16,812 nucleotides of DNA from Bacillota bacterium (GTDB taxonomy: Bacteria; Bacillota; Dethiobacteria; SKNC01). A program made the position numbers and the translations under genes. Below the pieces are notes generated by a model. The model did not search any database, was not told the origin of the DNA, and saw only the letters and a program-made list of their open reading frames with translations. Shown one piece after another: positions 6,622 to 14,645 of this stretch. The stretch is taken from assembly GCA_007121375.1 (NCBI GenBank), contig SKLX01000043.1, positions 1 through 16,812 on the forward strand. The letters run 5' to 3'. How positions within the stretch are numbered: the stretch's first letter is position 1; every line of letters begins with the position of its first letter.

Positions 6622-8478
6622 CTAATCATTTTTCCTGGAAGTAGGATCAGAAAACTCTAAAAATCTGGGCAGAAGGGAATTGAACTGGGAATGGGAGGAA
6701 AGATCCACATATTCTATTATATTGGAGATGGATTCAGCCCGTTTCAACTCCTTACGGGATAGAAGAACTAACTTTGCACCAGAACCGGCAGCATTTCCCA
6801 CCACATTAATCTTATCTATCAAATCGGGTGGTAAAAGCCCTATAGTGCAAGCACTCTCAGGATTCAGGTAGCCTCCAAAGGTCCCTGCCAGGTATATTCC
6901 TTCCAGGTTTTCTGACTTTATTTTGTAGTTATCTAAAAGAATGTGGATACCCGTATAAAGGGCGGCTTTGGCCAGCTGCAACTCCCTTATATCTTTCTGG
7001 GTGATATAAATTGGCTTTCCATGAGAAGTTGAATCCTTGTCTACCACTAGAAAAGCATTGGTTTTCTTAATTTTTTTAATCCTTTGTTTTAAACTATCTT
7101 CGGTTAAATTATCTATTTCTTCAGCAGATAGAATTCTCCCACTCGGATTAACAATGCCCTTATTAAGTAATCCCGCCACAATATCTATTAAGCCGGAACC
7201 ACATACTCCTTTAGGTTTAACATTTCCTACTACGGATAATTCAATATCCCCATCTTTGAATTTAACTCCCTCAATAGCCCCTTTGACCGCCCTCATGCCA
7301 CAACTAATCTGGGGACCCTCAAAGGCAGGGCCGGCTGCCGCTGAACAGGCAGCCAGAACCTTTTCCCGGCTGCCCAGGATTATTTCTCCGTTTGTCCCAA
7401 TGTCCAGAACCAGTTTAATTTTATCAGCTCGATCCAGTTCAGTATCCATTATAACTGAAATGGCATCAGCCCCGATAAAACCACAGGCAACAGGGATAAG
7501 AAAAACTATTCCCCCAGGGTTAATCTTAAGGCCCAGCTCCTTTCCCTTAAACTTTAATCCTTTATCTATTACCGGTGTGTTGGGATAATGGGCCAGACCT
7601 GAAGGATTGATACCTAAAAAAAAGTGATGCATAAAGGTGTTGCCGGTAATGGAAAGAATACATACATCCTCGGAAGAAACACCGGAATTTTCAACAGCTT
7701 TATCTATTAAATTATTTATTCCATCTATTATCATTTTATGAAGCTTTTCCAGGCTATTTTCCTCTTCCACATGGGTAACCCTTGAAATAATATCGCAACC
7801 ATATTTAGTTTGGGGATTAAGCATCGAAACCACTTCCAGCTCCTGGCCCGAAACCAGGTCTATTAAATATCCGGCAAGGGTAGTGGTTCCAATATCAACC
7901 GCCATTCCCAGCATTTTCCCCCGGGTATCCCCTTTTTCTATATTCAAAATTTCTTTTCCATCTGTCAGAAGGGTAATTTTATCATCTGCCTCCTGTAATA
8001 CCTGTTCCAGGCGGCGAAGGGAAGTAAGGTTTACCTCCAGCCTTTCCTTCAGGCCGGAAATTAAAAACTCGTAATGGGAGGGATAGTCCTTCAACTTAGA
8101 TTTATCTATGTTTATACAACTTTTGTAAAGATGGGGATCCAGCTCTACCTCCCTGGAAGATCCTCTATAAAAAAACTTATGATCTGATTCACTTTCTTCT
8201 TCCATCACATCGATAACGCTGTCCTTATAAATCTTTGTTAAACAGGCCAGCCTGAAGCCCTCCTCTATTAAACCTTCTTCTATATTTGTTTTTTCCAGAA
8301 GGGTAGGAGGTTCTATTCCCTCTAAAATTTGCACAAAACACTTTTTGCACTTACCCTTCCCTCCACAGGGAAATTCAAAGCTTATCCCTGCTTTTTCTAT
8401 AGCGTCTTTTATAGAAGTTCCGGAGTTTACCATTATTCTTTTTCCCAGGGGCTTAAAGGTGACACTAATATTAGTCAT
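6622..8478 (-). CDS. Reductive activator of corrinoid proteins, RACo-like (2Fe-2S + ASKHA ATPase), copy 2
   Basis: This second RACo paralog has 618 residues with the same plan. Its [2Fe-2S] cysteines fall at 38, 44, 47 (CGGKGKCKKC) and 79, followed by a linker, the motif DIGTTT at 195-200, a second DIGTNGE, GPAFEG, CGSGLID and LAGTFGGYL. The start chosen is the ATG at 8478, with GGAAGGAG about seven bases upstream; a TTG at 8502 in the same frame lacks such a site. The ATG lies inside the last codons of copA (ATG ACTAA), an 8-base overlap that implies translational coupling. It closes the sucC-to-RACo2 run. Its corrinoid partner is not evident: it could serve the corrinoid protein in this window or another, such as the corrinoid iron-sulfur protein of the Wood-Ljungdahl pathway. 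Confidence 0.92.
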   Translation of the reverse strand: MTNISVTFKPLGKRIMVNSGTSIKDAIEKAGISFEFPCGGKGKCKKCFVQILEGIEPPTLLEKTNIEEGLIEEGFRLACLTKIYKDSVIDVMEEESESDHKFFYRGSSREVELDPHLYKSCINIDKSKLKDYPSHYEFLISGLKERLEVNLTSLRRLEQVLQEADDKITLLTDGKEILNIEKGDTRGKMLGMAVDIGTTTLAGYLIDLVSGQELEVVSMLNPQTKYGCDIISRVTHVEEENSLEKLHKMIIDGINNLIDKAVENSGVSSEDVCILSITGNTFMHHFFLGINPSGLAHYPNTPVIDKGLKFKGKELGLKINPGGIVFLIPVACGFIGADAISVIMDTELDRADKIKLVLDIGTNGEIILGSREKVLAACSAAAGPAFEGPQISCGMRAVKGAIEGVKFKDGDIELSVVGNVKPKGVCGSGLIDIVAGLLNKGIVNPSGRILSAEEIDNLTEDSLKQRIKKIKKTNAFLVVDKDSTSHGKPIYITQKDIRELQLAKAALYTGIHILLDNYKIKSENLEGIYLAGTFGGYLNPESACTIGLLPPDLIDKINVVGNAAGSGAKLVLLSRKELKRAESISNIIEYVDLSSHSQFNSLLPRFLEFSDPTSRKND

Positions 8479-10969
8479 TGCCAGCTCCTTCCTTATTAGC
8501 AAAAGTATAATCCGGATCCAGGGGCATCTTTTTAAGGCGCACCGAATTTAAAACCACATTCAAAGAGCTAAAAGCCATAGCCGCCGCTCCAATGATAGGA
8601 TGCAAGAGTCCAAAAAAGGCTACAGGTATAGCAATAGCGTTATAAAACCAGGCCCAAAAATAGTTTTGCCTTATTTTTTTAAAGGTTGCCCTGGAAAGCT
8701 TAATACTGGAAATCACCGAACTTAAATCTCCCCGCACCAGGGTGATATCCGCCGCTTCAATGGCCACATCCGTACCCGTTCCAATAGCAATCCCTACATT
8801 AGCCTGTTTCAGTGCCGGAGCATCATTTATGCCATCACCCACCATAGCCACCATTTCAAACTCCTCCTGCAGTTTCTTTATTTCCTCCACCTTTCCTTCA
8901 GGCAGCACTTCAGCCAATACCCTGCTTATCCCTACCTGCTCCCCTATAGCAGAAGCCGTTCTCCAGTTATCACCGGTAATCATTGCTGTTTTTAGACCCA
9001 TTTTCTCAATTTCGGCCACGGCTAAACGGGCATCTTCTTTCAAGGTATCTGCCACGGCGATAATCCCCGCCAGCTTTTTGTCTACTGCCACTAAAACCGC
9101 TGTTTTGCCTTCTTTTTCCAGGCGCTCCAGTTCCTGATTCGTCTCAGCATACTCTACTCCTACTTCTTCCAAAAGACGACGATTCCCTACTAAAACTTTA
9201 TTTTCTCCAAGGACCCCTTCCACTCCTTTTCCGGTAATAGAACGAAAATCCGTGGCTTCTATCATTTTTATTTTTTTCTCCCTGGCTTTTTCCACCAGAG
9301 CTGCTCCCAGGGGGTGCTCCGAAACAGCTTCAATACTGGCAGCCAATAACAATAGTTTTTCCTGGTCAAATCCCTTTGCCGGTAATATATCCGTTACCTG
9401 GGGGTGGCCCCGGGTAATGGTGCCCGTCTTATCAAAGGCAATCACCCTTACATCTTTCATAGTCTGTATAGCTTCACCGCTTCTTATCAAAACACCTTTT
9501 TCCGCTCCCAACCCGCTTCCAACCATCAAGGCAGTAGGAGTAGCCAGGCCCAGGGCACAGGGACAGGAAATAACCAGAACAGCCGTCGCTGCCAAAATGG
9601 CCAGGGTAAGAATTGGCGCCTGGGGAGTCGTCCAGGGAAGATTAGCCCATTCTACAATAGCCCGGTGAAAATCAGGAAAAACCAACCAGGAAGTAAAGGA
9701 ACCAGCAGCAACCAGGAGGACAAAGGGGACAAAATAACTGGTTACTCTATCGGCAAATTCCTGTATGGGGACCTTTGACCCCTGGCATTCTTCCACCATT
9801 TTAATAACCTGGGAAAGGAAGGTGTCTTTACCTACCCGGGTAGCCTCCACTTTAAGGGCCCCCTGCTTGTTAAAGGTAGCACCTATCACCTCATCCCCCT
9901 CTCCCTTTTCTACGGGCAGTGATTCTCCCGTAGCCATAGATTCATCAACACTGCTGCTTCCTCCTACCACTCTTCCATCAGTAGGAATTTTCTCCCCCGG
10001 CCGCACCAGCATAATATGTCCCGGTTCCAGGTCTTCTACAGATATTTCCCTTTCCTCTCCATTAACCAAAATGCGAGCCTTTTTAGCTTCCAGGGCTAAG
10101 AGATTTTTTATGGCTTGGGAAGCTCTTCCCTTGGCTTTTGTTTCCAAAAAACGACCTACCAGGTGTAACGCCATTATAGAAGCAGCCATCTCAATAAAAG
10201 TAGTCAAAGGAAACCAGAAGCGTAAAAAACTTAACAGGTAGGGAAATAAAGAACCCAGGGTAACAAGGGTATCCATATTAGCGCTTAAATTTTTAAATGC
10301 CTTCCAGGTACCTTTATGGGTTTCCCAACCGGCAATAAAAATAGAAGGAAAAGCTAAAACAGCAGTAATAGTAAAGTAACCAGGAATGGGAAATATAAAC
10401 ATGTTTACCATCATAAGAATCATAATTAATCCGGCAAAAAAGGATGCCAACCACATACGACGGGCGGCCAGGTTTATCCTTTCTTCTTCCCTGTCTGCCT
10501 CTGACTTTTTGACTGCCGCATCCTTTTCTTCTATTTTTTCAGCCTGAAAGCCCGCCTGCTTTACCATATCTAGTAAATCATTAAGACCCACCTCTTTAAC
10601 ATTGTAACTAACCGTGGCCTTTTCAGCAGCAAAATTAACAGAAGCCTCCTCTACCCCGGTAGAAGCTTGAAGGCTTTTTTCCAGCCTGCGAGCACAGGAA
10701 GCACAAGTCATTCCTTCTATTTTTAAAACTGTCTTTCGGGGCTTTTCCCCTTCTTCCAGTACCTGCTCCCCCTGGAACCCAACCTCTGCAATTTTTTCCA
10801 TCAGGTGCTGGTCCGAGACAATACCTTCCTCATATTCTACATAAGCTTTTTCCAGGGGAAAATTAACTGAAGCTTTATGAACTCCTTCTATTTCCTGTAA
10901 AGCTTTTTCTAAGCGGCGGGAACAAGCAGTACACGTCATACCCTGAATTTTAAAGCTGACCTTTTTCAT
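8471..10969 (-). CDS. copA: Cu+-exporting P1B-type ATPase (CopA family)
   Basis: This membrane pump uses ATP to export Cu+ (or Ag+). The 832-residue product has two N-terminal heavy-metal-binding domains, with CTAC at 13-16 and CASC at 89-92, then about eight membrane segments. The ion-binding motif CPC is at 469-471, the phosphorylation site DKTGT at 513-517, the SEHPLG motif in the nucleotide domain, and MVGDGINDAP follows later. The last two membrane segments carry FYN and MAFSS, the combination typical of Cu+ rather than Zn2+ or Cd2+ pumps. The length is normal for a two-domain CopA. The ATG at 10969 has AGGAG nine bases upstream. It follows korC by 59 bases with no terminator seen and overlaps RACo2, so it seems to be carried in a metabolic operon. 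No CopZ or CsoR gene is next to it. Confidence 0.95.
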   Translation of the reverse strand: MKKVSFKIQGMTCTACSRRLEKALQEIEGVHKASVNFPLEKAYVEYEEGIVSDQHLMEKIAEVGFQGEQVLEEGEKPRKTVLKIEGMTCASCARRLEKSLQASTGVEEASVNFAAEKATVSYNVKEVGLNDLLDMVKQAGFQAEKIEEKDAAVKKSEADREEERINLAARRMWLASFFAGLIMILMMVNMFIFPIPGYFTITAVLAFPSIFIAGWETHKGTWKAFKNLSANMDTLVTLGSLFPYLLSFLRFWFPLTTFIEMAASIMALHLVGRFLETKAKGRASQAIKNLLALEAKKARILVNGEEREISVEDLEPGHIMLVRPGEKIPTDGRVVGGSSSVDESMATGESLPVEKGEGDEVIGATFNKQGALKVEATRVGKDTFLSQVIKMVEECQGSKVPIQEFADRVTSYFVPFVLLVAAGSFTSWLVFPDFHRAIVEWANLPWTTPQAPILTLAILAATAVLVISCPCALGLATPTALMVGSGLGAEKGVLIRSGEAIQTMKDVRVIAFDKTGTITRGHPQVTDILPAKGFDQEKLLLLAASIEAVSEHPLGAALVEKAREKKIKMIEATDFRSITGKGVEGVLGENKVLVGNRRLLEEVGVEYAETNQELERLEKEGKTAVLVAVDKKLAGIIAVADTLKEDARLAVAEIEKMGLKTAMITGDNWRTASAIGEQVGISRVLAEVLPEGKVEEIKKLQEEFEMVAMVGDGINDAPALKQANVGIAIGTGTDVAIEAADITLVRGDLSSVISSIKLSRATFKKIRQNYFWAWFYNAIAIPVAFFGLLHPIIGAAAMAFSSLNVVLNSVRLKKMPLDPDYTFANKEGAGND

Positions 10970-11028
10970 CTTCTCACTCTCCTACCGACCTTTTTCATCT
11001 TAAAATATCTTTAAGCTGTTTCTGCCCG

Positions 11029-11580
11029 TTATCCAAGTTTTGCCAGGTCTTGCCCCCACTTAAAGGACTTAAAGTTAATCTCCAGAAGATCTCCAGAAAA
11101 GTATTTTCCCAGGGCTTTAAAAATGGCTTCAGAAGATACAAAATTAAACATCTCAAGGACTGCTCCCAGGGCCATGAGGGAAACCCCCCGGGGATATTTA
11201 AGTTCTTCCGTGGCCTTCTTAAAAGAAAACCCACGTTCCTTTACCCTTTTCCTGGGATTAACAGACAAAGATTTTTCAAATACTATTATCCCTTCTTTGA
11301 GCTTTACCCGGGGTTCGTAATTCAAATAACCCTGAGGGGAAAGGGCAATTAATACATCCGCCTCTTCTATGATAGGATATAAAATTTCCTCCGGGCTAAT
11401 AATAACAGAGGCATAACTTTCTCCTCCCCTGGCCTGGGCACCAAAACTTTGATTTTGGGCGACATTTAAATCTTTATCAATAATAGCTGCTTCAGCCAAA
11501 ATTTCTCCCGTAAGGTTGAGGCCCTGGCCACCGTACCCCACCAGGATAATTTCCCATCTTCTATTCACTGAAAACCTCAT
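11029..11580 (-). CDS. korC: 2-oxoacid:ferredoxin oxidoreductase, gamma subunit (KorC-like)
   Basis: This is the small subunit of the 2-oxoacid:ferredoxin oxidoreductase made with KorD, KorA and KorB. The 183-residue product has the gamma-subunit signature GYGGQG near residue 15 and QSFGAQARGGESYASVIIS near 43-61, and is of usual length. The start is uncertain. The ATG at 11580 directly abuts GGAAGG, too close for it to serve as a ribosome site. The in-frame GTG at 11568 has GAGG six bases upstream and would remove only four residues. It starts 11 bases after korB. Subunit composition cannot by itself fix the substrate; the sucCD genes upstream favour 2-oxoglutarate. Confidence 0.9.
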   Translation of the reverse strand: MRFSVNRRWEIILVGYGGQGLNLTGEILAEAAIIDKDLNVAQNQSFGAQARGGESYASVIISPEEILYPIIEEADVLIALSPQGYLNYEPRVKLKEGIIVFEKSLSVNPRKRVKERGFSFKKATEELKYPRGVSLMALGAVLEMFNFVSSEAIFKALGKYFSGDLLEINFKSFKWGQDLAKLG

Positions 11581-11591
11581 CCTTCCAATTG

Positions 11592-12401
11592 TTATTTTTT
11601 CCTTCTCTTTTTATAAGTGGTTAAAAAGTCCTCCCGGTTCCGTTGAACCAGCTTTCCCCTTTCAATGTAATTCTGCTTCTCCTCAAGGGATAGCTTTTCA
11701 TATTTATCCCGGGGCAATGTCTTTTCTTTAAACCATTTCATCATTTCCGGTCCATCTCCAATATGGTTGTACCTACCATAATAAGTAGGGCAGGAGGACA
11801 TAACCTCTACAAAGGAAAAACCTCGGGTTAACAAAGCTTCCTTGATAAAATTATTTAGCTGGGAAGTATGATAAACGGTAGTAGAGGCTACATAATTCGC
11901 TCCGGCCTCAGCCACCAGGGAGGCAGTATCCATGGCATACTCAGCTTTTCCCTTTCGGGAAGTACTGGTAATACTGGACAGGGGAGTAGTAGGGGAAAAC
12001 TGCCCACCGGTCATGGCATAGTTAAAATTATTTATTTCTATAACGGTAATGTTAAGATTTCGCCGGGCGGCATGGAGCAAATGATTACCCCCTATGGCTC
12101 CACAGTCCCCATCTCCCAAAAAAGCTATTATTTTTAAATCAGGCTGGGTAACATTAATGCCTGTGCAGAAAGCAAGGGTCCTGCCGTGGGTGCCGTCAAA
12201 ACTGTGAAATGATACATAATTTCCTGCCCGACCCGAACACCCGATTCCTGTGGCCAAAAGCAACTTATGTAGGGGAATATTAAGTTCTGCCAGGGCCAGG
12301 GCAACCCCTTTCAAGGCAATCCCATTCCCACAGCCGGGACACCAGAGGTGAGGTAATTGATCCCAATCTATATAGTCACCATATCTTACAGGTATATCCA
12401 T
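11592..12401 (-). CDS. korB: 2-oxoglutarate:ferredoxin oxidoreductase, beta subunit (KorB, TPP-binding)
   Basis: This is the thiamine-diphosphate subunit, where the 2-oxoacid is decarboxylated and electrons pass to an iron-sulfur cluster. The 269-residue product has CPGCGNG with Cys21 and Cys24. Cys55 and Cys204 (SSCPT) are good candidates for the other two ligands of one [4Fe-4S] cluster. The TPP/Mg motif starts at GDGDCGAIGG (96-105) and ends with NNFNYAMTGGQ. The ATG has an AAGGAGGT site located in the end of korA, five bases upstream of this gene. Length and motifs fit the two-subunit-core KorAB type. Other 2-oxoacids such as branched-chain ones or pyruvate are possible, but the succinyl-CoA synthetase genes in the same run point to 2-oxoglutarate. 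Confidence 0.93.
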   Translation of the reverse strand: MDIPVRYGDYIDWDQLPHLWCPGCGNGIALKGVALALAELNIPLHKLLLATGIGCSGRAGNYVSFHSFDGTHGRTLAFCTGINVTQPDLKIIAFLGDGDCGAIGGNHLLHAARRNLNITVIEINNFNYAMTGGQFSPTTPLSSITSTSRKGKAEYAMDTASLVAEAGANYVASTTVYHTSQLNNFIKEALLTRGFSFVEVMSSCPTYYGRYNHIGDGPEMMKWFKEKTLPRDKYEKLSLEEKQNYIERGKLVQRNREDFLTTYKKRRKK

Positions 12402-12406
12402 TAATT

Positions 12407-13534
12407 CTACTGAACCTCCTTTATCTTTTCCAGTACTTCCCGGGGATAAATAACCTCTGAGTCAGCACGTAAAAGGGAATTTACCTCAACCCCTTCGGGA
12501 AGGATTCTTTCTACTTCCCGGGTAACCTGTCCCCTGTTCATTTCTACCACTATAACCTTTGAGGCGTGGGAAGATAATCTCCTTATGGCCCCTTCAGGAA
12601 AAGGCCACACCGTCTGCAATTGAATTAAACCTGAGGAAATCCCCTCCAACAAAGCCCTGCGCATGCCCTCCCGGGCTGCCCGGGCAGATATACCGAAGGA
12701 AATCAGTACTGTCTCAGCCTTTTCTTCTCCGTAATATCTGGGAGGAGGTAACTCTTCCTGGTAATCATATATTTTCCTTTCCAGTCGATCTATTAAGGAA
12801 GCGCAGACCCCAGGATCACTGCTAACATTTCCCTTTTCCGTATGAACCAGTCCAGTTACCTTTAGAATGTATTCACTGCCAAAGTAAGAAAGGAGAGGTA
12901 TCCCCCTTTCATCAGGTTGATAAGGTTTATATTCTTCTGGAGGTCCCTGGGGTTCTTTTCTTTTCACGGTTTTTATTTCTGCAGGATCTGGAACCCTTAT
13001 CCTTTCCTTTAAATGAGCAAGGGTAGCATCAGTAAGTACAATAACAGGAGAAGAAAACCTCTCTGCCAGGTTAAAAGCTTCCAGGGTCAGATCAAAACAT
13101 TCCTGGACGGAAGCAGGGGTCAGGGCAATTATACTTTGATCTCCATGCCTGCCCCATCTTGCCTGCATTATATCTGATTGACCCGGCTTGGTAGCCACTC
13201 CCGTACTGAGGCCAAACCTTTGCCCGTTAATAATAACACAGGGCACTTCAGCCATAGAGGCAAACCCTATATTCTCCTGCATCAAGGAAAAACCCGGACC
13301 GCTTGTGGCGGTGAAAGCTTTTTTTCCTCCCAGGCTTGCTCCAATTACAGCAGCTATAGCAGCTATTTCATCCTCCATCTGGACATAAATACCCCCTGCT
13401 TTTGGCATTTCATGAGAGCAGAATTCAGCCAGTTCCGATACAGGGCTAATGGGATACCCGGCAAAAAACCTTGCTCCGGCTCTAATGCTCCCCAGGGCAA
13501 CGGCTACATTTCCATCTAAAAACATTTTCTTCAT
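12407..13534 (-). CDS. korA: 2-oxoglutarate:ferredoxin oxidoreductase, alpha subunit (KorA)
   Basis: This is the alpha subunit, which completes the active site and binds the pyrimidine side of thiamine diphosphate with KorB. The 375-residue product opens with the family signature GNVAVALGSIRAGARFFAGY followed by PISPVSELAE, and contains QMEDEIAAIAAVIGAS and TATSGPGFSLM. The second domain follows after about residue 250. The ATG at 13534 has a strong GGAGGTGA site and overlaps the korD stop by four bases (ATGA), so the ferredoxin and alpha subunits are translationally coupled. Its role is to make succinyl-CoA, CO2 and reduced ferredoxin from 2-oxoglutarate and CoA, or the reverse in a reductive pathway. 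The substrate assignment depends on context. Confidence 0.93.
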   Translation of the reverse strand: MKKMFLDGNVAVALGSIRAGARFFAGYPISPVSELAEFCSHEMPKAGGIYVQMEDEIAAIAAVIGASLGGKKAFTATSGPGFSLMQENIGFASMAEVPCVIINGQRFGLSTGVATKPGQSDIMQARWGRHGDQSIIALTPASVQECFDLTLEAFNLAERFSSPVIVLTDATLAHLKERIRVPDPAEIKTVKRKEPQGPPEEYKPYQPDERGIPLLSYFGSEYILKVTGLVHTEKGNVSSDPGVCASLIDRLERKIYDYQEELPPPRYYGEEKAETVLISFGISARAAREGMRRALLEGISSGLIQLQTVWPFPEGAIRRLSSHASKVIVVEMNRGQVTREVERILPEGVEVNSLLRADSEVIYPREVLEKIKEVQ

Positions 13535-13740
13535 GGGCTCACCTCCAGCTGGATGGCAAAATCAGGGCATCTAAAAAAGCAAAGATTACACCCGGTACAT
13601 TTCCTGGGATTTGTTACCCTGGGTTCATTGCCGGGACCGGCGGTAAAAACCTTAGCAGGACAGTGGGATACGCATATACCACATTTTTTACATAATCTTT
13701 CCTCTATTATAAAAGGAAACTTTCCTTTTTTCTTTTCCAA
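13531..13740 (-). CDS. korD: 2x[4Fe-4S] ferredoxin-type delta subunit (KorD)
   Basis: This 69-residue protein has two classic [4Fe-4S] motifs: Cys17, Cys20, Cys23 with Cys27-Pro, and Cys48, Cys51, Cys54 with Cys58-Pro. It is the electron-transfer subunit of the KorDABC complex and would pass electrons from the KorB cluster to soluble ferredoxin. The start is a TTG at 13740, supported by AGAAGGTGAT placed a few bases upstream; no ATG or GTG is available before the first cysteine motif. It lies 24 bases after the sucD stop and overlaps korA. A free ferredoxin with another partner is possible but unlikely given its place. Confidence 0.92.
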   Translation of the reverse strand: MEKKKGKFPFIIEERLCKKCGICVSHCPAKVFTAGPGNEPRVTNPRKCTGCNLCFFRCPDFAIQLEVSP

Positions 13741-13764
13741 AATATCACCTTCTAACTTAAACTC

Positions 13765-14640
13765 TTATTTAAAAACATCCAGGAGGGCCTCCACTACCTG
13801 GTAGGATGTTTCAACAGCTACAGCTCCCGCTTTTTTTAAAGCAGTGCTTTTAGATTCCGCCGTACCTTCTCCGGCAGATGCAATAGCTCCTGCATGTCCC
13901 ATTTTTCTACCGGGAGGGGCAGTTTGTCCCGCCACATAAGCCACCAGGGGCTTATTAAAGTCAGTCCCTAGGTAATCAGCCGCCTCCTCCTCATCCCTTC
14001 CACCAATTTCTCCAATGATACACAGGGCCTGGGTTTCCGGATCCTGGTTAAATAGCTTCATTAAATCTATAAACCTCATACCTATAAGGGGATCACCACC
14101 CACTCCCACAACAGTGCTCTGACCAATGCCGGCATGGGAAAGCTCATAGGCTATTTGGTAAGTTAAAGTACCACTCCGGCTTATAATACCAACTTTCCCC
14201 CCTTTGAATATGTTTCCCGGCATTATACCTAAAAGGGTTTTTCCCGGAGCAATAAGGCCAGGACTGTTGGGACCAATAATTTTGGTGTCAGGATACCTGG
14301 CTTTTATTCGCTGAAAGGCAAACATGGTATCCAGGAGGGGAATACCTTCCGTTATACAAACTATCAGCTTTATCCCGGCTTCTGCAGCTTCATAAAGGGC
14401 ATCCGGGGCAAACCTGGGGGGAACCATCACCAGGCTGGCCTCTGCTTTTTCATGCCGGACCCCCTCTTCCAAGGTATCATAAACAGGCACCCCGTGGACC
14501 TCCTGTCCCCCTTTACCCGGGGAACAGCCTGCTACTATATTAGTTCCATATTGCAACATAAGCCGGGTGTGATAACTGCCTTCTTTGCCGGTAATGCCCT
14601 GCACAGCAACCTTTGTTTCCCTGTCTACCAGGATGCCCAT
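13765..14640 (-). CDS. sucD: Succinyl-CoA synthetase (ADP/GDP-forming), alpha subunit
   Basis: This subunit binds CoA and carries the phosphohistidine in the reaction succinyl-CoA + NDP + Pi = succinate + CoA + NTP. The 291-residue product is standard in length. It has the CoA-binding Rossmann start VAVQGITGKEGSYHT, GPNSPGLI near 123-130, SRSGTLTYQ at 154-162, GVGGDP, and the active-site His249 in GRKMGHAGAIAS. The ATG at 14640 has an AAGGAGG site formed by the last codons of sucC, five bases from its stop. Next to KorDABC it gives substrate-level phosphorylation after 2-oxoglutarate oxidation. Related acyl-CoA synthetases cannot be fully excluded, but both subunits match SucCD closely. Confidence 0.95.
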   Translation of the reverse strand: MGILVDRETKVAVQGITGKEGSYHTRLMLQYGTNIVAGCSPGKGGQEVHGVPVYDTLEEGVRHEKAEASLVMVPPRFAPDALYEAAEAGIKLIVCITEGIPLLDTMFAFQRIKARYPDTKIIGPNSPGLIAPGKTLLGIMPGNIFKGGKVGIISRSGTLTYQIAYELSHAGIGQSTVVGVGGDPLIGMRFIDLMKLFNQDPETQALCIIGEIGGRDEEEAADYLGTDFNKPLVAYVAGQTAPPGRKMGHAGAIASAGEGTAESKSTALKKAGAVAVETSYQVVEALLDVFK

Positions 14641-14645
14641 ATAAT

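Noticed and set aside
7037..7588. 183-codon plus-strand frame inside RACo copy 2
   Set aside because: It lies wholly opposite conserved ASKHA motifs and shows no family features.
8478..8502. Longer RACo2 starting at a TTG at 8502
   Set aside because: The ATG at 8478 has a strong GGAAGGAG site at good spacing and gives the normal start of the [2Fe-2S] domain; the TTG has no such site.
9765..10241. 158-codon plus-strand frame inside copA
   Set aside because: It is antisense to a complete, motif-rich CopA, has no ribosome site and a composition typical of a mirrored frame.
10995..11234. 79-codon minus-strand frame at the end of korC
   Set aside because: It overlaps korC in another frame; korC itself reaches a normal length and the alternative frame has no ribosome site or motif.
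11029..13740. Pyruvate:ferredoxin oxidoreductase as the identity of the four-subunit enzyme
   Set aside because: The alpha and beta subunits resemble the KorAB type and the genes follow sucCD, which favours 2-oxoglutarate. Substrate is still inferred.
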